A DNA stretch of 64,000 nucleotides from Mucilaginibacter aquatilis (GTDB taxonomy: Bacteria; Bacteroidota; Bacteroidia; Sphingobacteriales; Sphingobacteriaceae), in contig NZ_WQLA01000001.1 in the NCBI RefSeq assembly GCF_009755275.1, forward strand, positions 62,001 through 126,000. Direction: 5' to 3'. The notes beneath the pieces were generated by a model. The model ran no database searches. It saw only the letters and a list, made by a program, of their open reading frames with translations, and was not told where the DNA came from. Within the stretch, counting starts at the first letter, position 1; each line of letters opens with the position of its first letter. Made by a program: the position numbers and the translations under genes. Shown piece by piece: positions 53,728-62,382 of the stretch.

Positions 53728-53817
53728 AGTTGCAGGTTGCGAGTTGCAGGCCGTAAGCTATACTTAAGCATTTATACAAACTGCCTGCACACAACCTGCA
53801 ACTCACAACCTACAACT
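53728..53817. repeat. Inverted repeat between tail-tube-like and portal genes
   Basis: The left arm (53728-53750, beginning AGTTGCAGGTTGCGAG) and right arm (53795-53817) match at 21 of 23 positions as inverted copies, with a further partial copy in between (GCCTGCA at 53783-53789). It occupies almost the whole gap before the portal ATG at 53827. It resembles mobile palindromic repeats rather than a terminator. Confidence 0.7.
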
Positions 53818-53826
53818 TAAATTTTA

Positions 53827-55104
53827 ATGAAATCCTATTTACCACAAATAGAACGGAGAATAAGAGTACGACCTAATCAAACCTTTGGCATACTTAATTA
53901 TGATGTAGATAACGCCTACCCCCAGCGTATGCTAGAACTGGTTGCAGCATCGCCAACAGCTAAAGACTGCTGGAATAAGCGTGCAAAATTTATAGGAGGA
54001 AACGGTTTTGAAGACAAAGAGCTTGGCAAACGAGTTGTGAATACTAAAGGGCTTACCCTTACTAAATTACTTAAAGCTGTAGCTACCGACAAAGCCTTAT
54101 TTAACGGATTTGGTATCCATGTAAATTATAATGCCAATTACCAAATAGCATCAGCCCACTACGTAAAGTTTGAAGATATACGCATGGGCGATACAGACAA
54201 CGCTGATACAGCCGGAAAATATGCGATTTACAACGATTGGGGCCGCAAAAGCTGGAAGCATATCATGCGCTCAAAAATCTCATTTATCGATCAGTATAAC
54301 CCGGATTCAGAAGTGATCGATAGTCAAGTATTAAAGGCAGGTGGCTGGGAAAACTATTGTGGCCAGCTTTATTACTTCAATCCAGAAGTTGATGACTATC
54401 CATTAATTGAAGCCGACAGCGTTTGGGAGGATTTTGAAACTGAAGCCGGTATTAAAACCTTTAACAACCGCGAAGTTACAACTGGCTTTCTACCATCGAC
54501 AATGCTTTTCATGCAGTCGCGACGCGAAGAAGCGGACAACAGTTCTCCGGATGCCGCTATCAGAAATACACCGTCGCAATTTGAAAAGGATTTAGGAAGT
54601 TTTCAGGGTACAAAAAGTGCCCAAAAGATCATCGTAATTGAATATGAGGATGAAGCTTCAAAGCCTGACTTCCAACCCTATGCCATTCAGAACAACGATA
54701 AGCTTTTTGAAACAACAGAAAGATCGGTTGAGGCGCGTATTATCAAAGGGTTTTCAGTACCTAAAGAACTCATTAACGCAGAAAAGGCGTCGGGATTGAG
54801 CAATGGAGGTGAGAAAAAAGAAGCGATACGTGAGTTTAATGACAACACAGCTCCAGACAGGCAGGAACTAAGTGAAATATTTGCTGAGCTATTTGGCAAC
54901 TTTCATCAGCAGCTTAATACCTCAGGGAATTGGAACATCTTACCTGTACCTGGTAACGTTGCTGACGATAGTGCGGGTATGAAGTCAGGCAGTAGTATCA
55001 ATCAAATCTTAATGTCTGAACTACCCGAGGAAAACAAGATTGCCATTTTAACATATGCTTACGGCTTTAAACAAGCCGAGGCAACGGCAATGGTTACGCA
55101 ATAA
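53827..55104 (+). CDS. Phage portal protein
   Basis: The 425-residue protein starts KSYLPQIERRIRVRPNQTFG. It shows portal-like stretches VEARIIKGFSVPKELINAEK and SGLSNGGEKKEAIREFNDNT, which match the conserved C-terminal half of portal proteins, and a crown-like helical C-terminus. The portal is the ring at the capsid vertex through which DNA passes. It is unusual that it follows, not precedes, the capsid gene. Confidence 0.82.
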   Translation: MKSYLPQIERRIRVRPNQTFGILNYDVDNAYPQRMLELVAASPTAKDCWNKRAKFIGGNGFEDKELGKRVVNTKGLTLTKLLKAVATDKALFNGFGIHVNYNANYQIASAHYVKFEDIRMGDTDNADTAGKYAIYNDWGRKSWKHIMRSKISFIDQYNPDSEVIDSQVLKAGGWENYCGQLYYFNPEVDDYPLIEADSVWEDFETEAGIKTFNNREVTTGFLPSTMLFMQSRREEADNSSPDAAIRNTPSQFEKDLGSFQGTKSAQKIIVIEYEDEASKPDFQPYAIQNNDKLFETTERSVEARIIKGFSVPKELINAEKASGLSNGGEKKEAIREFNDNTAPDRQELSEIFAELFGNFHQQLNTSGNWNILPVPGNVADDSAGMKSGSSINQILMSELPEENKIAILTYAYGFKQAEATAMVTQ

Positions 55105-55138
55105 CCTGCCTCTTTCATCATCTTTAAACAAATTCATC

Positions 55139-55759
55139 ATGACTTCCTTGCTTATTACCGCTGAGACCTTTCAGCAATTTGAGGATATCTCTATAAATAT
55201 AAAGCCAGAACGCCTTACAGTTTTCATAAGAAAAGCCCAGGAACTTGACGTGAAACCGTTTTTAGGTTATCCTCTGTATTATCAATTATTAAAATATTTT
55301 GATACAGACGGATTAATTAAAAACGATGCACCTCAGGTTTATAAGAAACTTTTCAACGGCGGCGAATATACTGATGGTTACGGCAATTTAATTGCTTATG
55401 AGGGCATTGCTCCAACATTAGTATACTTCACTTTTGCCCGCTTTATTGAAGGCAATGGAGTTCACTACACTGCAACCGGCCCTGTTATTAAACAATATGA
55501 CAACGCTCAGTCGGTAAGCACTCAAGACCAGATAAAGTTAGTACAACAGCAACGTAGCGTTGCAAATGCTCATGCTAATGAGGTAGAGAAATTTTTGATG
55601 GACAATCAAGCTGATTATCCGCTATGGCGCTACAATGAAAGAAACAAAAGCGCGAGACAATCTGGTACGAGGATACGCGGTATCGACCGCACCAGCTATA
55701 ATGCTCCAACAGGTGTACCTGAGATTGATAATTATTTTGCTTACGATAATTTATTTTAG
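55139..55759 (+). CDS. Head-tail connector-type protein
   Basis: The 206-residue protein starts TSLLITAETFQQFEDISINI and has a helical pattern (LTVFIRKAQELDVKPFLGYP; LVYFTFARFIEGNGVHYTAT) with the late NAHANEVEKFLMDN. It resembles connector/adaptor proteins of Bacteroidota phages. ATG 55139 is chosen; the longer frame from 55055 runs inside the portal gene. It follows the portal, in keeping with its role. Confidence 0.72.
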   Translation: MTSLLITAETFQQFEDISINIKPERLTVFIRKAQELDVKPFLGYPLYYQLLKYFDTDGLIKNDAPQVYKKLFNGGEYTDGYGNLIAYEGIAPTLVYFTFARFIEGNGVHYTATGPVIKQYDNAQSVSTQDQIKLVQQQRSVANAHANEVEKFLMDNQADYPLWRYNERNKSARQSGTRIRGIDRTSYNAPTGVPEIDNYFAYDNLF

Positions 55760-55760
55760 A

Positions 55761-57263
55761 ATGCCAGATAAAAAAATTAGTGAGCTTGAACTTACTCAAC
55801 AAATAACTGGCGACGACACCAGCATATTGGTGAAAGGGAATACGGACTATCAATACAATTTTTCAAGCCTTCTCTCCTACATTGCGTCAAATATACAAAC
55901 CGGCAATAGTATAACTTTCGTAAACGCGCTACCTCAAAACAACGTGGGTAAAAACCAGGATGTGTCTTTAAATATAGCTGATGGCACATTTTACCAAAAG
56001 CGAAATGGCACTTGGGTTACTGCGTATACTTTCACAGCAGATCAGCCATCTGGCGGACAAGTTTTATTTGGTGACTCAACCCCGTTGAACAATACAGGTA
56101 GTATTAATGATACCTACGTCAATACCAGTACAGGAGAATTCTACAATAAACAAGCCGATGGTTGGCGGAAGGCGTTCTCTATGCTCAATGGCCCGCCCGG
56201 AGGGCCGGGACCAAGAGGAGAGCAAGGAATTCCGGGTATAAACGGTAAATCTTTGCTACATGGAACCATAAACCCAATCAATCAATCGGTTGGTTCTGAC
56301 GGAGATTTTTATATCAATTCATTCAGCTGGACGATATTTGGCCCAAAATCAAACGGAGACTGGGGAATTGGAAAAAGCATGACCCAGGAAATTGAAGGCT
56401 TGGGCAATCTCTCCACATTGCAGACTTCGCAAAAAAATGATTTAGTTTCTGCAATTAACGAGATTTTCTCGCAAAAGGGATTACAGTCTTCGGATATCGG
56501 ATCAGGGTTAACGATAGTCAATAAAAAGCTGACCCTTGATCTCGATAGTAAATCCTTGGTAAGTCCCAGTATAACTGCGCAATGGAAGCTTTGGGAGAAC
56601 GACGGCTTGACTTCATATTCTACACCAACATCGAATTCAAAAGCTTTGGTTGTTGACAAGGGAGTTAAAGCCGACCTGGTTGCAACATACAGTTATCCAA
56701 TACCAAATGCATCTCAAGCAAAACCATCCTCCGCAGTAAGTTTAACCTTTGGTGACGAGCTCCCCTTAGCGGGTGAGCCATCGAAGGCTTTAACCGCTTC
56801 ATCGATCAGTACAAATCGTACCGATACAATACTATTACGTAAACCCAAAAGCGGGTTAATAGTATCTGGTTCACAAGTTATAGTAGCGCGCGGAGATGAC
56901 AGCACTGCCGACAACTGTACTATTAGTTTTAAAGGCAGAGGTGTTCTTTTATATTCGACACAAGAGATACTCACTGCCGCTGATATTGAACCAGAGTACA
57001 ATAAGGGAACATTTCAAGACGGCCGCTCACGCACTTTCAATTCAGTAATTACTGGACCGGGTGAATACGTCTACTATGTATATGACAGCGCGTTTGGCCA
57101 ATTCACATCTGTGGTTTATAACGATGCAGAAGCTTACTTTACGGCGTTTAGGTTTCTATCACAAGTGTCTATAGTCAATAACGCCGGCATCAATCTAAAT
57201 GTGATAGTTGCCCGCTCCAACGCTCCAAACGCATTTACTAACTCTAAACTTTCATTTTTATAA
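55761..57263 (+). CDS. Tail fibre-type protein with a short collagen-like stretch
   Basis: The 500-residue protein begins PDKKISELELTQQITGDDTS and has a Gly-X-Y segment (GPPGGPGPRGEQGIPGING, about 152-170) that would form a triple helix, followed by beta-rich repeats. It is a trimeric fibre candidate. ATG 55761 lies one base after the previous stop; the longer frame is a shadow. Its stop overlaps the next ATG (TAATG). Confidence 0.75.
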   Translation: MPDKKISELELTQQITGDDTSILVKGNTDYQYNFSSLLSYIASNIQTGNSITFVNALPQNNVGKNQDVSLNIADGTFYQKRNGTWVTAYTFTADQPSGGQVLFGDSTPLNNTGSINDTYVNTSTGEFYNKQADGWRKAFSMLNGPPGGPGPRGEQGIPGINGKSLLHGTINPINQSVGSDGDFYINSFSWTIFGPKSNGDWGIGKSMTQEIEGLGNLSTLQTSQKNDLVSAINEIFSQKGLQSSDIGSGLTIVNKKLTLDLDSKSLVSPSITAQWKLWENDGLTSYSTPTSNSKALVVDKGVKADLVATYSYPIPNASQAKPSSAVSLTFGDELPLAGEPSKALTASSISTNRTDTILLRKPKSGLIVSGSQVIVARGDDSTADNCTISFKGRGVLLYSTQEILTAADIEPEYNKGTFQDGRSRTFNSVITGPGEYVYYVYDSAFGQFTSVVYNDAEAYFTAFRFLSQVSIVNNAGINLNVIVARSNAPNAFTNSKLSFL

Positions 57264-58270
57264 TGTTATACGCAGGAGACGAACGAAAACACAACAACCC
57301 TAATTTAGCATATGTTGATGCTGAATCTGTAAGGGGCGGCAACAGGGTGACTGCCAACTTGAGCACTCTTTTGTCGGATTTCACAAACAAGTTAGATCAA
57401 CTAAAAGAACATGTAACACGGGTGTACGTCATAAGCGAAGACAAAGACTATCGCTTAAAGAACAAAGCAAAAATCAACGATCTCATGGCTGGCTGGTCAG
57501 TGGTCAATGCGGTTTCAGATGTGTCGGACAAGGAAGATAAAGCTAACAAGGTTCAAACTGTATCTAGCCTAACGCAGGCAACATCGACAAACTACCCTTC
57601 AGAAAGAGCCGTACGGTTACTCCATGACCAAGAAGTTGCTGACAGAAGTAGCGCGATTACAAATGCTATAGATGCGATCAAAGACAATGTAAATCCACAA
57701 TTTGATACACTAAAAAAAATTGCCGATGCATTCGTTGGAAGTCCAGTTCAAAAGAGCTTTTCAAGCCCAACTGAAAGAAATTCCTTTAATGTTTCCAAAC
57801 TACCATTTCAAGCATTTGTAACCGACGACGGAGACGGAAAATGGGCATTGTACCAAGCGATTTCAACAGGTACAAATGCTACTTATGTGAAAGTATCAGA
57901 TCCTGACTTGCTTAATACAGCTTTAAGTGATCAGCAAATAAAAGCTGCCTATGAGAGAAATTTGGATACTAATGTCTTTACAAATGCAGATAAGGAAAAA
58001 CTTTCGGGTGTCACTAGAGACTTCACATTGAGCTTTCCACAACCGGTTCGCTTTTACAAAGATTATTTTGAAAACAAAGTAACGATATCTAAAGTGGTAG
58101 GTGATGGTGTAAATCTATTGCGTTACAGCACAGATGGTGGAGTACATTTTTATCCAATCAATTTACCGTTTTCCGGATCTTTAACGATTGATGCCGGTTG
58201 GATAATATGGCGGATAGATTTTCCCAATACTACGGTCGCATTAGCTGCCGTAAACATTAAACTTTTATAA
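57263..58270 (+). CDS. Second fibre-type protein
   Basis: The 335-residue protein starts LYAGDERKHNNPNLAYVDAE and contains a helical, coiled-coil-like centre (LHDQEVADRSSAITNAIDAI) and a beta-rich C-terminus. It overlaps the preceding stop by one base (TAATG). The repeated 'VSSLTQATSTNYPSERAVR' block occurs in phage tail fibres. Function is inferred from context. Confidence 0.7.
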   Translation: MLYAGDERKHNNPNLAYVDAESVRGGNRVTANLSTLLSDFTNKLDQLKEHVTRVYVISEDKDYRLKNKAKINDLMAGWSVVNAVSDVSDKEDKANKVQTVSSLTQATSTNYPSERAVRLLHDQEVADRSSAITNAIDAIKDNVNPQFDTLKKIADAFVGSPVQKSFSSPTERNSFNVSKLPFQAFVTDDGDGKWALYQAISTGTNATYVKVSDPDLLNTALSDQQIKAAYERNLDTNVFTNADKEKLSGVTRDFTLSFPQPVRFYKDYFENKVTISKVVGDGVNLLRYSTDGGVHFYPINLPFSGSLTIDAGWIIWRIDFPNTTVALAAVNIKLL

Positions 58271-59638
58271 ATGGAACATAACTTTAGAGTCAACCCAGGA
58301 GGTGCCGGCGTTGTAAACTTCTACGTAAGTAAAGCCGGAAATGATAATAATGATGGCTTAACACCTGACAAACCAAAGCAAACGCTTTTAGGTGTTAGAA
58401 ATGCTATCACCAACATAGCTAACGCAGCTCCTATAAGAATAATTATTGGAACCGGAACTTACGAAGAGGGTTGGTCTGGAAGTGCTAAAGTACTAGACGG
58501 TTCAAGTATGATAGGCGATGGAAACGTTGTTATAAAGGGCTCAGGCACGACTACCTTTAGTTTTAATGCAAACAGTGGATTGATCAGCCTTAGTAATATT
58601 ACGATTCGCGATATGGGAACTGTAAATTTAAGGGGAAACGTTTCAGATTGTACCTTCGTTACGTGTAACCAAATTATTCAATCTGCAACAAGCTTGGTAC
58701 TAAGATGCAAATTTATTAGTATAAATAGTATAAGTGCAGTGTTGCAGTTTACTTCTTCCATATTTGTAGACGTCCCATTAAGTGGCCAAAATACTTATTT
58801 CATAAGTTGTTACTTCAATTCAAACACGGATATAACTCTTGCAAATTTAGCAACTATTCAACCATCAAATCTATCGTACAGCAATGTAATGGGGCGTATC
58901 AGAGTTACACCATCAGGGCAATGGATGAGCTTAGATACGTTTAGACAGACTTACCCCGATTACTTTCAATCTTCATTCAATAAGCCACCGGGATTTAATA
59001 ATCCATCAGCGTTAGATTTTACCCTTACTGATGAAAGCCCTCATATCGGTGCTGCCAGCGATGGTATCAATAACATTGGTGGAAGCTTGTATGCAAAATC
59101 TTTAGGCTCCAAAGTTGCGCCTGAATGGCTTAATGGAAGCATAAGCATTTCCGATGGAAGTCCTGATTTAATTATTAATGGCACCGATTTGGCTCTTGCT
59201 TTAGGTAAGAAAACCGGTAGCATCACTTCTACACCAATTATGATTAGTTCTAATGTAGTACAGATTCAAAATATTAACTACAATGGCTTTTTCCTTTTTA
59301 ATAAAAGTGTAGCTCCGGAACAGCCTACCAATAAAAACGTACCAGACTCATCTTTGAAATCTACTTATAGTTCGGATGCATCTGGTAATCCCGACCGCTT
59401 AAGTTATGAGATGCGCTGGACAGATAATCCAGCAATGCCCTCAGTGAGCTCTGACTGGACGTCTACTCCTTTAATATCTGCAGGTGAATATTTAAGTTTT
59501 GAATGGAATACTAAGCCTTTATATGACAGTTTGGGAATTGGGAATGGTAGTCACCTGTTTAATAGTAACGGTAATACGGCGCCAGTAAATGCAATCTGGA
59601 TTCAGTTACGAATAACCTTATCTAATAGATATGAATAG
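58271..59638 (+). CDS. Tail spike-like protein with right-handed beta-helix
   Basis: The 455-residue protein starts EHNFRVNPGGAGVVNFYVSK, has the pectate-lyase-like opener FYVSKAGNDNNDGLTPDKPK and ladder repeats (ISLSNITIRDMGTVNLRGNV), consistent with a parallel beta-helix. Such proteins bind or cleave surface glycans. No catalytic residues could be assigned. It overlaps the next gene by 8 bases. Confidence 0.82.
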   Translation: MEHNFRVNPGGAGVVNFYVSKAGNDNNDGLTPDKPKQTLLGVRNAITNIANAAPIRIIIGTGTYEEGWSGSAKVLDGSSMIGDGNVVIKGSGTTTFSFNANSGLISLSNITIRDMGTVNLRGNVSDCTFVTCNQIIQSATSLVLRCKFISINSISAVLQFTSSIFVDVPLSGQNTYFISCYFNSNTDITLANLATIQPSNLSYSNVMGRIRVTPSGQWMSLDTFRQTYPDYFQSSFNKPPGFNNPSALDFTLTDESPHIGAASDGINNIGGSLYAKSLGSKVAPEWLNGSISISDGSPDLIINGTDLALALGKKTGSITSTPIMISSNVVQIQNINYNGFFLFNKSVAPEQPTNKNVPDSSLKSTYSSDASGNPDRLSYEMRWTDNPAMPSVSSDWTSTPLISAGEYLSFEWNTKPLYDSLGIGNGSHLFNSNGNTAPVNAIWIQLRITLSNRYE

Positions 59639-59825
59639 CATAAGTATCAGCTTTTCCCGAACGCAAAATCTGCAATACAGTTCAGGCTTCAAGGGCATAG
59701 CCGTATCAACCGACCGTAAACAGTTTATAGAGAACGCTTTGGGGTTCAAGGGAATTTCAATTGGCTTAAATGACATAAGAGGTACCGCAGCCAAAATCAT
59801 TCATTACAGAATGTATTCAAAATAA
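59631..59825 (+). CDS. Small phage protein between spike and lysin genes
   Basis: The 64-residue protein starts MNSISISFSRTQNLQYSSGF and has the repeat-like GFKGIAVSTD and GFKGISIGLND. It overlaps the spike gene by 8 bases and the lysin ATG by one base, so it is probably translated. Function unknown. Confidence 0.65.
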   Translation: MNSISISFSRTQNLQYSSGFKGIAVSTDRKQFIENALGFKGISIGLNDIRGTAAKIIHYRMYSK

Positions 59826-60325
59826 TGCCCATCAAATCCGCCTTATACACTTTTAATAGTATGTCAACGATAATAGAATTTATAAAAAAAATCAATCATG
59901 AAGTCAAAAAGTCTTGTGCAAATACAAGACTTTTTCCTTCAGTAATGATTGCACAAGCGATTTTGGAGAGCAACGCAGGCAAATCTAAATTGGCAATGCT
60001 TCACAATAACTACTTCGGTATAAAATCAACAAAAATGTGGGCTGGCAATTCAGTTCATTACCTGACTACTGAATATCAAAACGGCATAGCAATTAAAATT
60101 AAGCAACCATTTCGCTCCTACCCATCAATGAAAGATGGCTTTGCTGACCGAGTAAAATTTTTACAGGTTAACAAAAGATATACAGTCCATGGAGTCTTTA
60201 CTTCAATATCTCCTGAAGAACAGGTCTTAGCATTTTTAAAAGCTGGCTATGCTACAGATCCGAATTATGCAATAAAACTGGTGGCTTTAATCAGAAAATA
60301 TGACCTAAAACAATTTGATTTATGA
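59825..60325 (+). CDS. Glucosaminidase-type endolysin
   Basis: The 166-residue protein has the FlgJ/glucosaminidase fold. The catalytic Glu is in AQAILESNAGKSKLA (about E48) and the conserved LHNNYFGIKS and YPSMKDGFADRVKFL follow. It cleaves the glycan strands of peptidoglycan. No signal peptide is seen, so release probably depends on the holin-like protein encoded next, which overlaps it by 4 bases. Confidence 0.9.
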   Translation: MPIKSALYTFNSMSTIIEFIKKINHEVKKSCANTRLFPSVMIAQAILESNAGKSKLAMLHNNYFGIKSTKMWAGNSVHYLTTEYQNGIAIKIKQPFRSYPSMKDGFADRVKFLQVNKRYTVHGVFTSISPEEQVLAFLKAGYATDPNYAIKLVALIRKYDLKQFDL

Positions 60326-60573
60326 AAGAAAGTGTCAGATATCTTTATAACTACCTAAACTATAATCCGCAAATTGGAATAGTATCAGCTGCCACAAGCT
60401 ACTTAATTGCAGTCAAAACCTTAATACTTACAGACGAATCACTTAAGCTAATTGCCTCTATCTCAACTTGTGCAGGATGTTTTGTTGCATGCTTATCGGC
60501 TTTATCTATGCTGATAAGGACATCCAATTACTTTCTTAAAATTTATCATTCCTTAAAAAATCGAAAAACATGA
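60322..60573 (+). CDS. Holin-like protein
   Basis: This 83-residue protein has two membrane helices (IGIVSAATSYLIAVKTLIL and LIASISTCAGCFVACLSAL) and a basic C-terminus (KIYHSLKNRKT). Size, topology and position after the lysin gene fit a class II holin. It overlaps both neighbours by 4 bases. Confidence 0.7.
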   Translation: MKESVRYLYNYLNYNPQIGIVSAATSYLIAVKTLILTDESLKLIASISTCAGCFVACLSALSMLIRTSNYFLKIYHSLKNRKT

Positions 60574-61049
60574 GTTTTACTTCTTGGCTAAAGAAGATTT
60601 GGAAACAAATCAAAGCACTATTTGACCGCATTCCTGCTGAAATCAAATCAGCATTGCAAATTGGAGTAGTTGTTACTGAAAACTTAAAAAATTTTGTTGA
60701 GTCGCCCATAGCAGATCTGCTAACAGCAGTCATTCCCGGGGATGTTGATGACAGTATTAAAAAAATTTTGAGAGAAAAATTGCCTATACTACTTACTGAA
60801 CTTAAATTAGCTGATACATGTTCCAACAGCGAAAACGCAAATAAAGTTGTAAGTTGTGCAATTGAGCAGTTGAGATTAATGGATGGAAATCTTAAAAACG
60901 CAACATTACATAATCTATCTGTACTTATCTCACAATTAGCGTCAGACGGTAAGTTAGATTGGAAAGATGGAGCATATGTTATGGAATGGTATTACCAGCA
61001 TGAATTTAAAAATAAAGTAATTAAACATCCGCTAAATTCTCAGATGTAA
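60570..61049 (+). CDS. Last phage gene, unknown lysis-associated protein
   Basis: The 159-residue soluble protein starts SFTSWLKKIWKQIKALFDRI and ends WKDGAYVMEWYYQHEFKNK. It is mostly helical with an amphipathic N-terminus that could sit on a membrane. It overlaps the holin-like gene by 4 bases, so it belongs to the lysis cassette. Its 3' end overlaps the opposite-strand cupin gene by 29 bases. Confidence 0.7.
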   Translation: MSFTSWLKKIWKQIKALFDRIPAEIKSALQIGVVVTENLKNFVESPIADLLTAVIPGDVDDSIKKILREKLPILLTELKLADTCSNSENANKVVSCAIEQLRLMDGNLKNATLHNLSVLISQLASDGKLDWKDGAYVMEWYYQHEFKNKVIKHPLNSQM

Positions 61050-61392
61050 AATTAACATCTGTATTCTCATCAAATACTACATACGCACGTTGCCAGGGAT
61101 CGTCACCTAACAATCTCCACTTATGACCGCTTCCTGTTATATCTTGCGCTATTAAAATCTCTCCTGGTTTCAACACAAATATCTCTTGTTTGAACGTTGT
61201 AAATTCAAGAGTGCCTTTAAGATTTATAACAAACTGACTGGTTGGTGCGGGATGCCAGTCATAAACTGAACCAGGAGGAGATTCTTGAAATCGAATTGAT
61301 TCTGCTTTTGTTATAACAGCTTCAGAAACGTTTCCTGATTCAAAATATGAATGGCCGTCAGCGCCCGTGTAAAGTTTGTAAGCTTTAATCAT
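61021..61392 (-). CDS. Cupin-domain protein
   Basis: The 123-residue protein has cupin features: beta-rich segments, SVYDWHPAPTSQFVINLKGT, and KPGEILIAQDITGSGHKWRLL with His that may bind metal. It is likely cytoplasmic, with role unknown. It faces the phage element tail to tail and overlaps its last gene by 29 bases, which marks the probable right border of the phage element. Confidence 0.82.
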   Translation of the reverse strand: MIKAYKLYTGADGHSYFESGNVSEAVITKAESIRFQESPPGSVYDWHPAPTSQFVINLKGTLEFTTFKQEIFVLKPGEILIAQDITGSGHKWRLLGDDPWQRAYVVFDENTDVNFTSENLADV

Positions 61393-61494
61393 GCCGCAAT
61401 TATAACTTTTTAATCAAGGCACTGCAAAAAATCTCGTTTAAATTTATGTATAGAGTAAGATTGAACAAATAGCAATTGATAATGTTAATAAGTC

Positions 61495-61821
61495 ATGAAT
61501 AAGGCAGACCAATCATTTAACGAAGAGTTTAAACCTGTTGCACCTCCAGAAAGTTATAATGCTTCTGCTGAATGGCAGGAAAAGGTATTATATGCTTTAG
61601 CCCAACACGGGCAAGGTACCGCTCCAGACGTCGCAGCTAAATTGACTGAATATGAACCAACAGAAGCACCTCAAACACTTCATCGTCAGGCTGAGCAAGT
61701 TTTAAACGGACTTTTTGATAAAGGCCTAATTAAGGGCATAGAACAAGATGGTGAAGTCACATTTTCATTAAGTAAAATAACTTCACCTAATACTGGCGGA
61801 ACAGATCCTGATTTGTTGTAG
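61495..61821 (+). CDS. Small winged-helix-like protein of unknown function
   Basis: The 108-residue protein starts NKADQSFNEEFKPVAPPESY and has helical pattern EWQEKVLYALAQHGQGTAPD, VAAKLTEYEP and LNGLFDKGLIKGIEQDGEV, which looks like a winged helix (helix-turn-helix with beta wing). It may bind DNA or a protein partner. A hairpin terminator follows directly. Confidence 0.75.
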   Translation: MNKADQSFNEEFKPVAPPESYNASAEWQEKVLYALAQHGQGTAPDVAAKLTEYEPTEAPQTLHRQAEQVLNGLFDKGLIKGIEQDGEVTFSLSKITSPNTGGTDPDLL

Positions 61822-61822
61822 T

Positions 61823-61853
61823 GATAAAGGCACCTATTTTAGTTGCCTTTATC
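61823..61853. terminator. Terminator-like hairpin after the winged-helix-like gene
   Basis: GATAAAGGCA (61823-61832) pairs exactly with TGCCTTTATC (61844-61853); loop CCTATTTTAGT. It begins 1 base after the stop and ends 8 bases before the tRNA-Leu 3' end. Confidence 0.7.
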
Positions 61854-61861
61854 ATGTAATG

Positions 61862-61945
61862 TGCCCAAGACGAGATTCGAACTCGTACAACCTTACGGAT
61901 GCCACCCCCTCAAGATGGTGCGTCTACCAATTTCGCCACCTGGGC
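61862..61945 (-). tRNA. tRNA-Leu (GAG)
   Basis: An 84-base tRNA on the minus strand. The acceptor GCCCAGG pairs with CTTGGGC, the anticodon loop is TTGAGGG (anticodon GAG), and the long variable arm of a class II tRNA is present. CCA is not encoded. Its 3' end faces the phage element. Confidence 0.92.
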
Positions 61946-61990
61946 TCGTGTGTTTACTAATAAGAACTATTAGTTATATTAATTTTGATG

Positions 61991-62074
61991 TGCCCAGGGA
62001 GAGACTCGAACTCTCAAGAGACAATTCTCAACGGCTTCTGAGACCGCAACGTTTACCAATTTCGCCACCTGGGC
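61991..62074 (-). tRNA. tRNA-Leu (CAG)
   Basis: An 84-base tRNA on the minus strand, first in transcription order of the Leu pair. The acceptor stem GCCCAGG/CCTGGGC is perfect, the anticodon loop is CTCAGAA (anticodon CAG), and a long variable arm is present. The D arm is the same as in the neighbour except near the end. Confidence 0.9.
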
Positions 62075-62127
62075 TGACTTATAAGGTGCTATCTGTATAT
62101 CGATACCCTTGTCAGTTACTAAGGCTG

Positions 62128-62135
62128 CAAATATA
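62128..62135 (-). promoter_or_regulatory. -7 box of the tRNA-Leu pair (TATATTTG, minus strand)
   Basis: Exact TAnnTTTG about 54 bases upstream of the first tRNA-Leu. No TTG at the usual distance was found. The rest of the gap (to 62382) shows no other gene. Confidence 0.5.
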
Positions 62136-62382
62136 GTAGATTATGTTAATTGCTATCTACAAATTAGAAAATTCTCCGGAACAGGCCTGACGCATTAGAA
62201 TAGCCGGTAAAGCAAACTTTTAAGCTCTGGCTGCGAGAAAACAAATTATAAACTTAGCCTTATTCTAAATTTATAAAAATTATCGGCGCTACCTTGGGTT
62301 GTTAGTAACAAGTGTTAGCTGTGCAAAAACTATAACGCCAGTTACTGTCACTAAAAAATTGCAGCATTAGGGGTTTAGTATA

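Larger units (their letters stand above)
36010..61049. mobile_element. Phage-derived element: repressor, packaging, tail, head, fibres, lysis; no integrase
   Basis: About 25 kb carries a CI/S24 repressor, both terminase subunits, tape measure, prohead protease, capsid, tail-tube-like protein, portal, connector, three fibre/spike-like proteins, a glucosaminidase and a holin-like protein, almost all on the plus strand. No integrase, transposase, recombinase or replication gene was found, and no flanking direct repeat was seen. The borders are set by the terminator at 35996-36027 and by the overlap with a minus-strand cupin gene at 61021. It could be a cryptic prophage or a domesticated particle locus. 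Confidence 0.85.

Noticed and set aside
61862..61945. tRNA-Leu 3' end as an attachment site of the phage element
   Set aside because: The 3' end faces the element as expected of phage integration into tRNA genes, but I could not find a repeat of it at the left border and no integrase is present.
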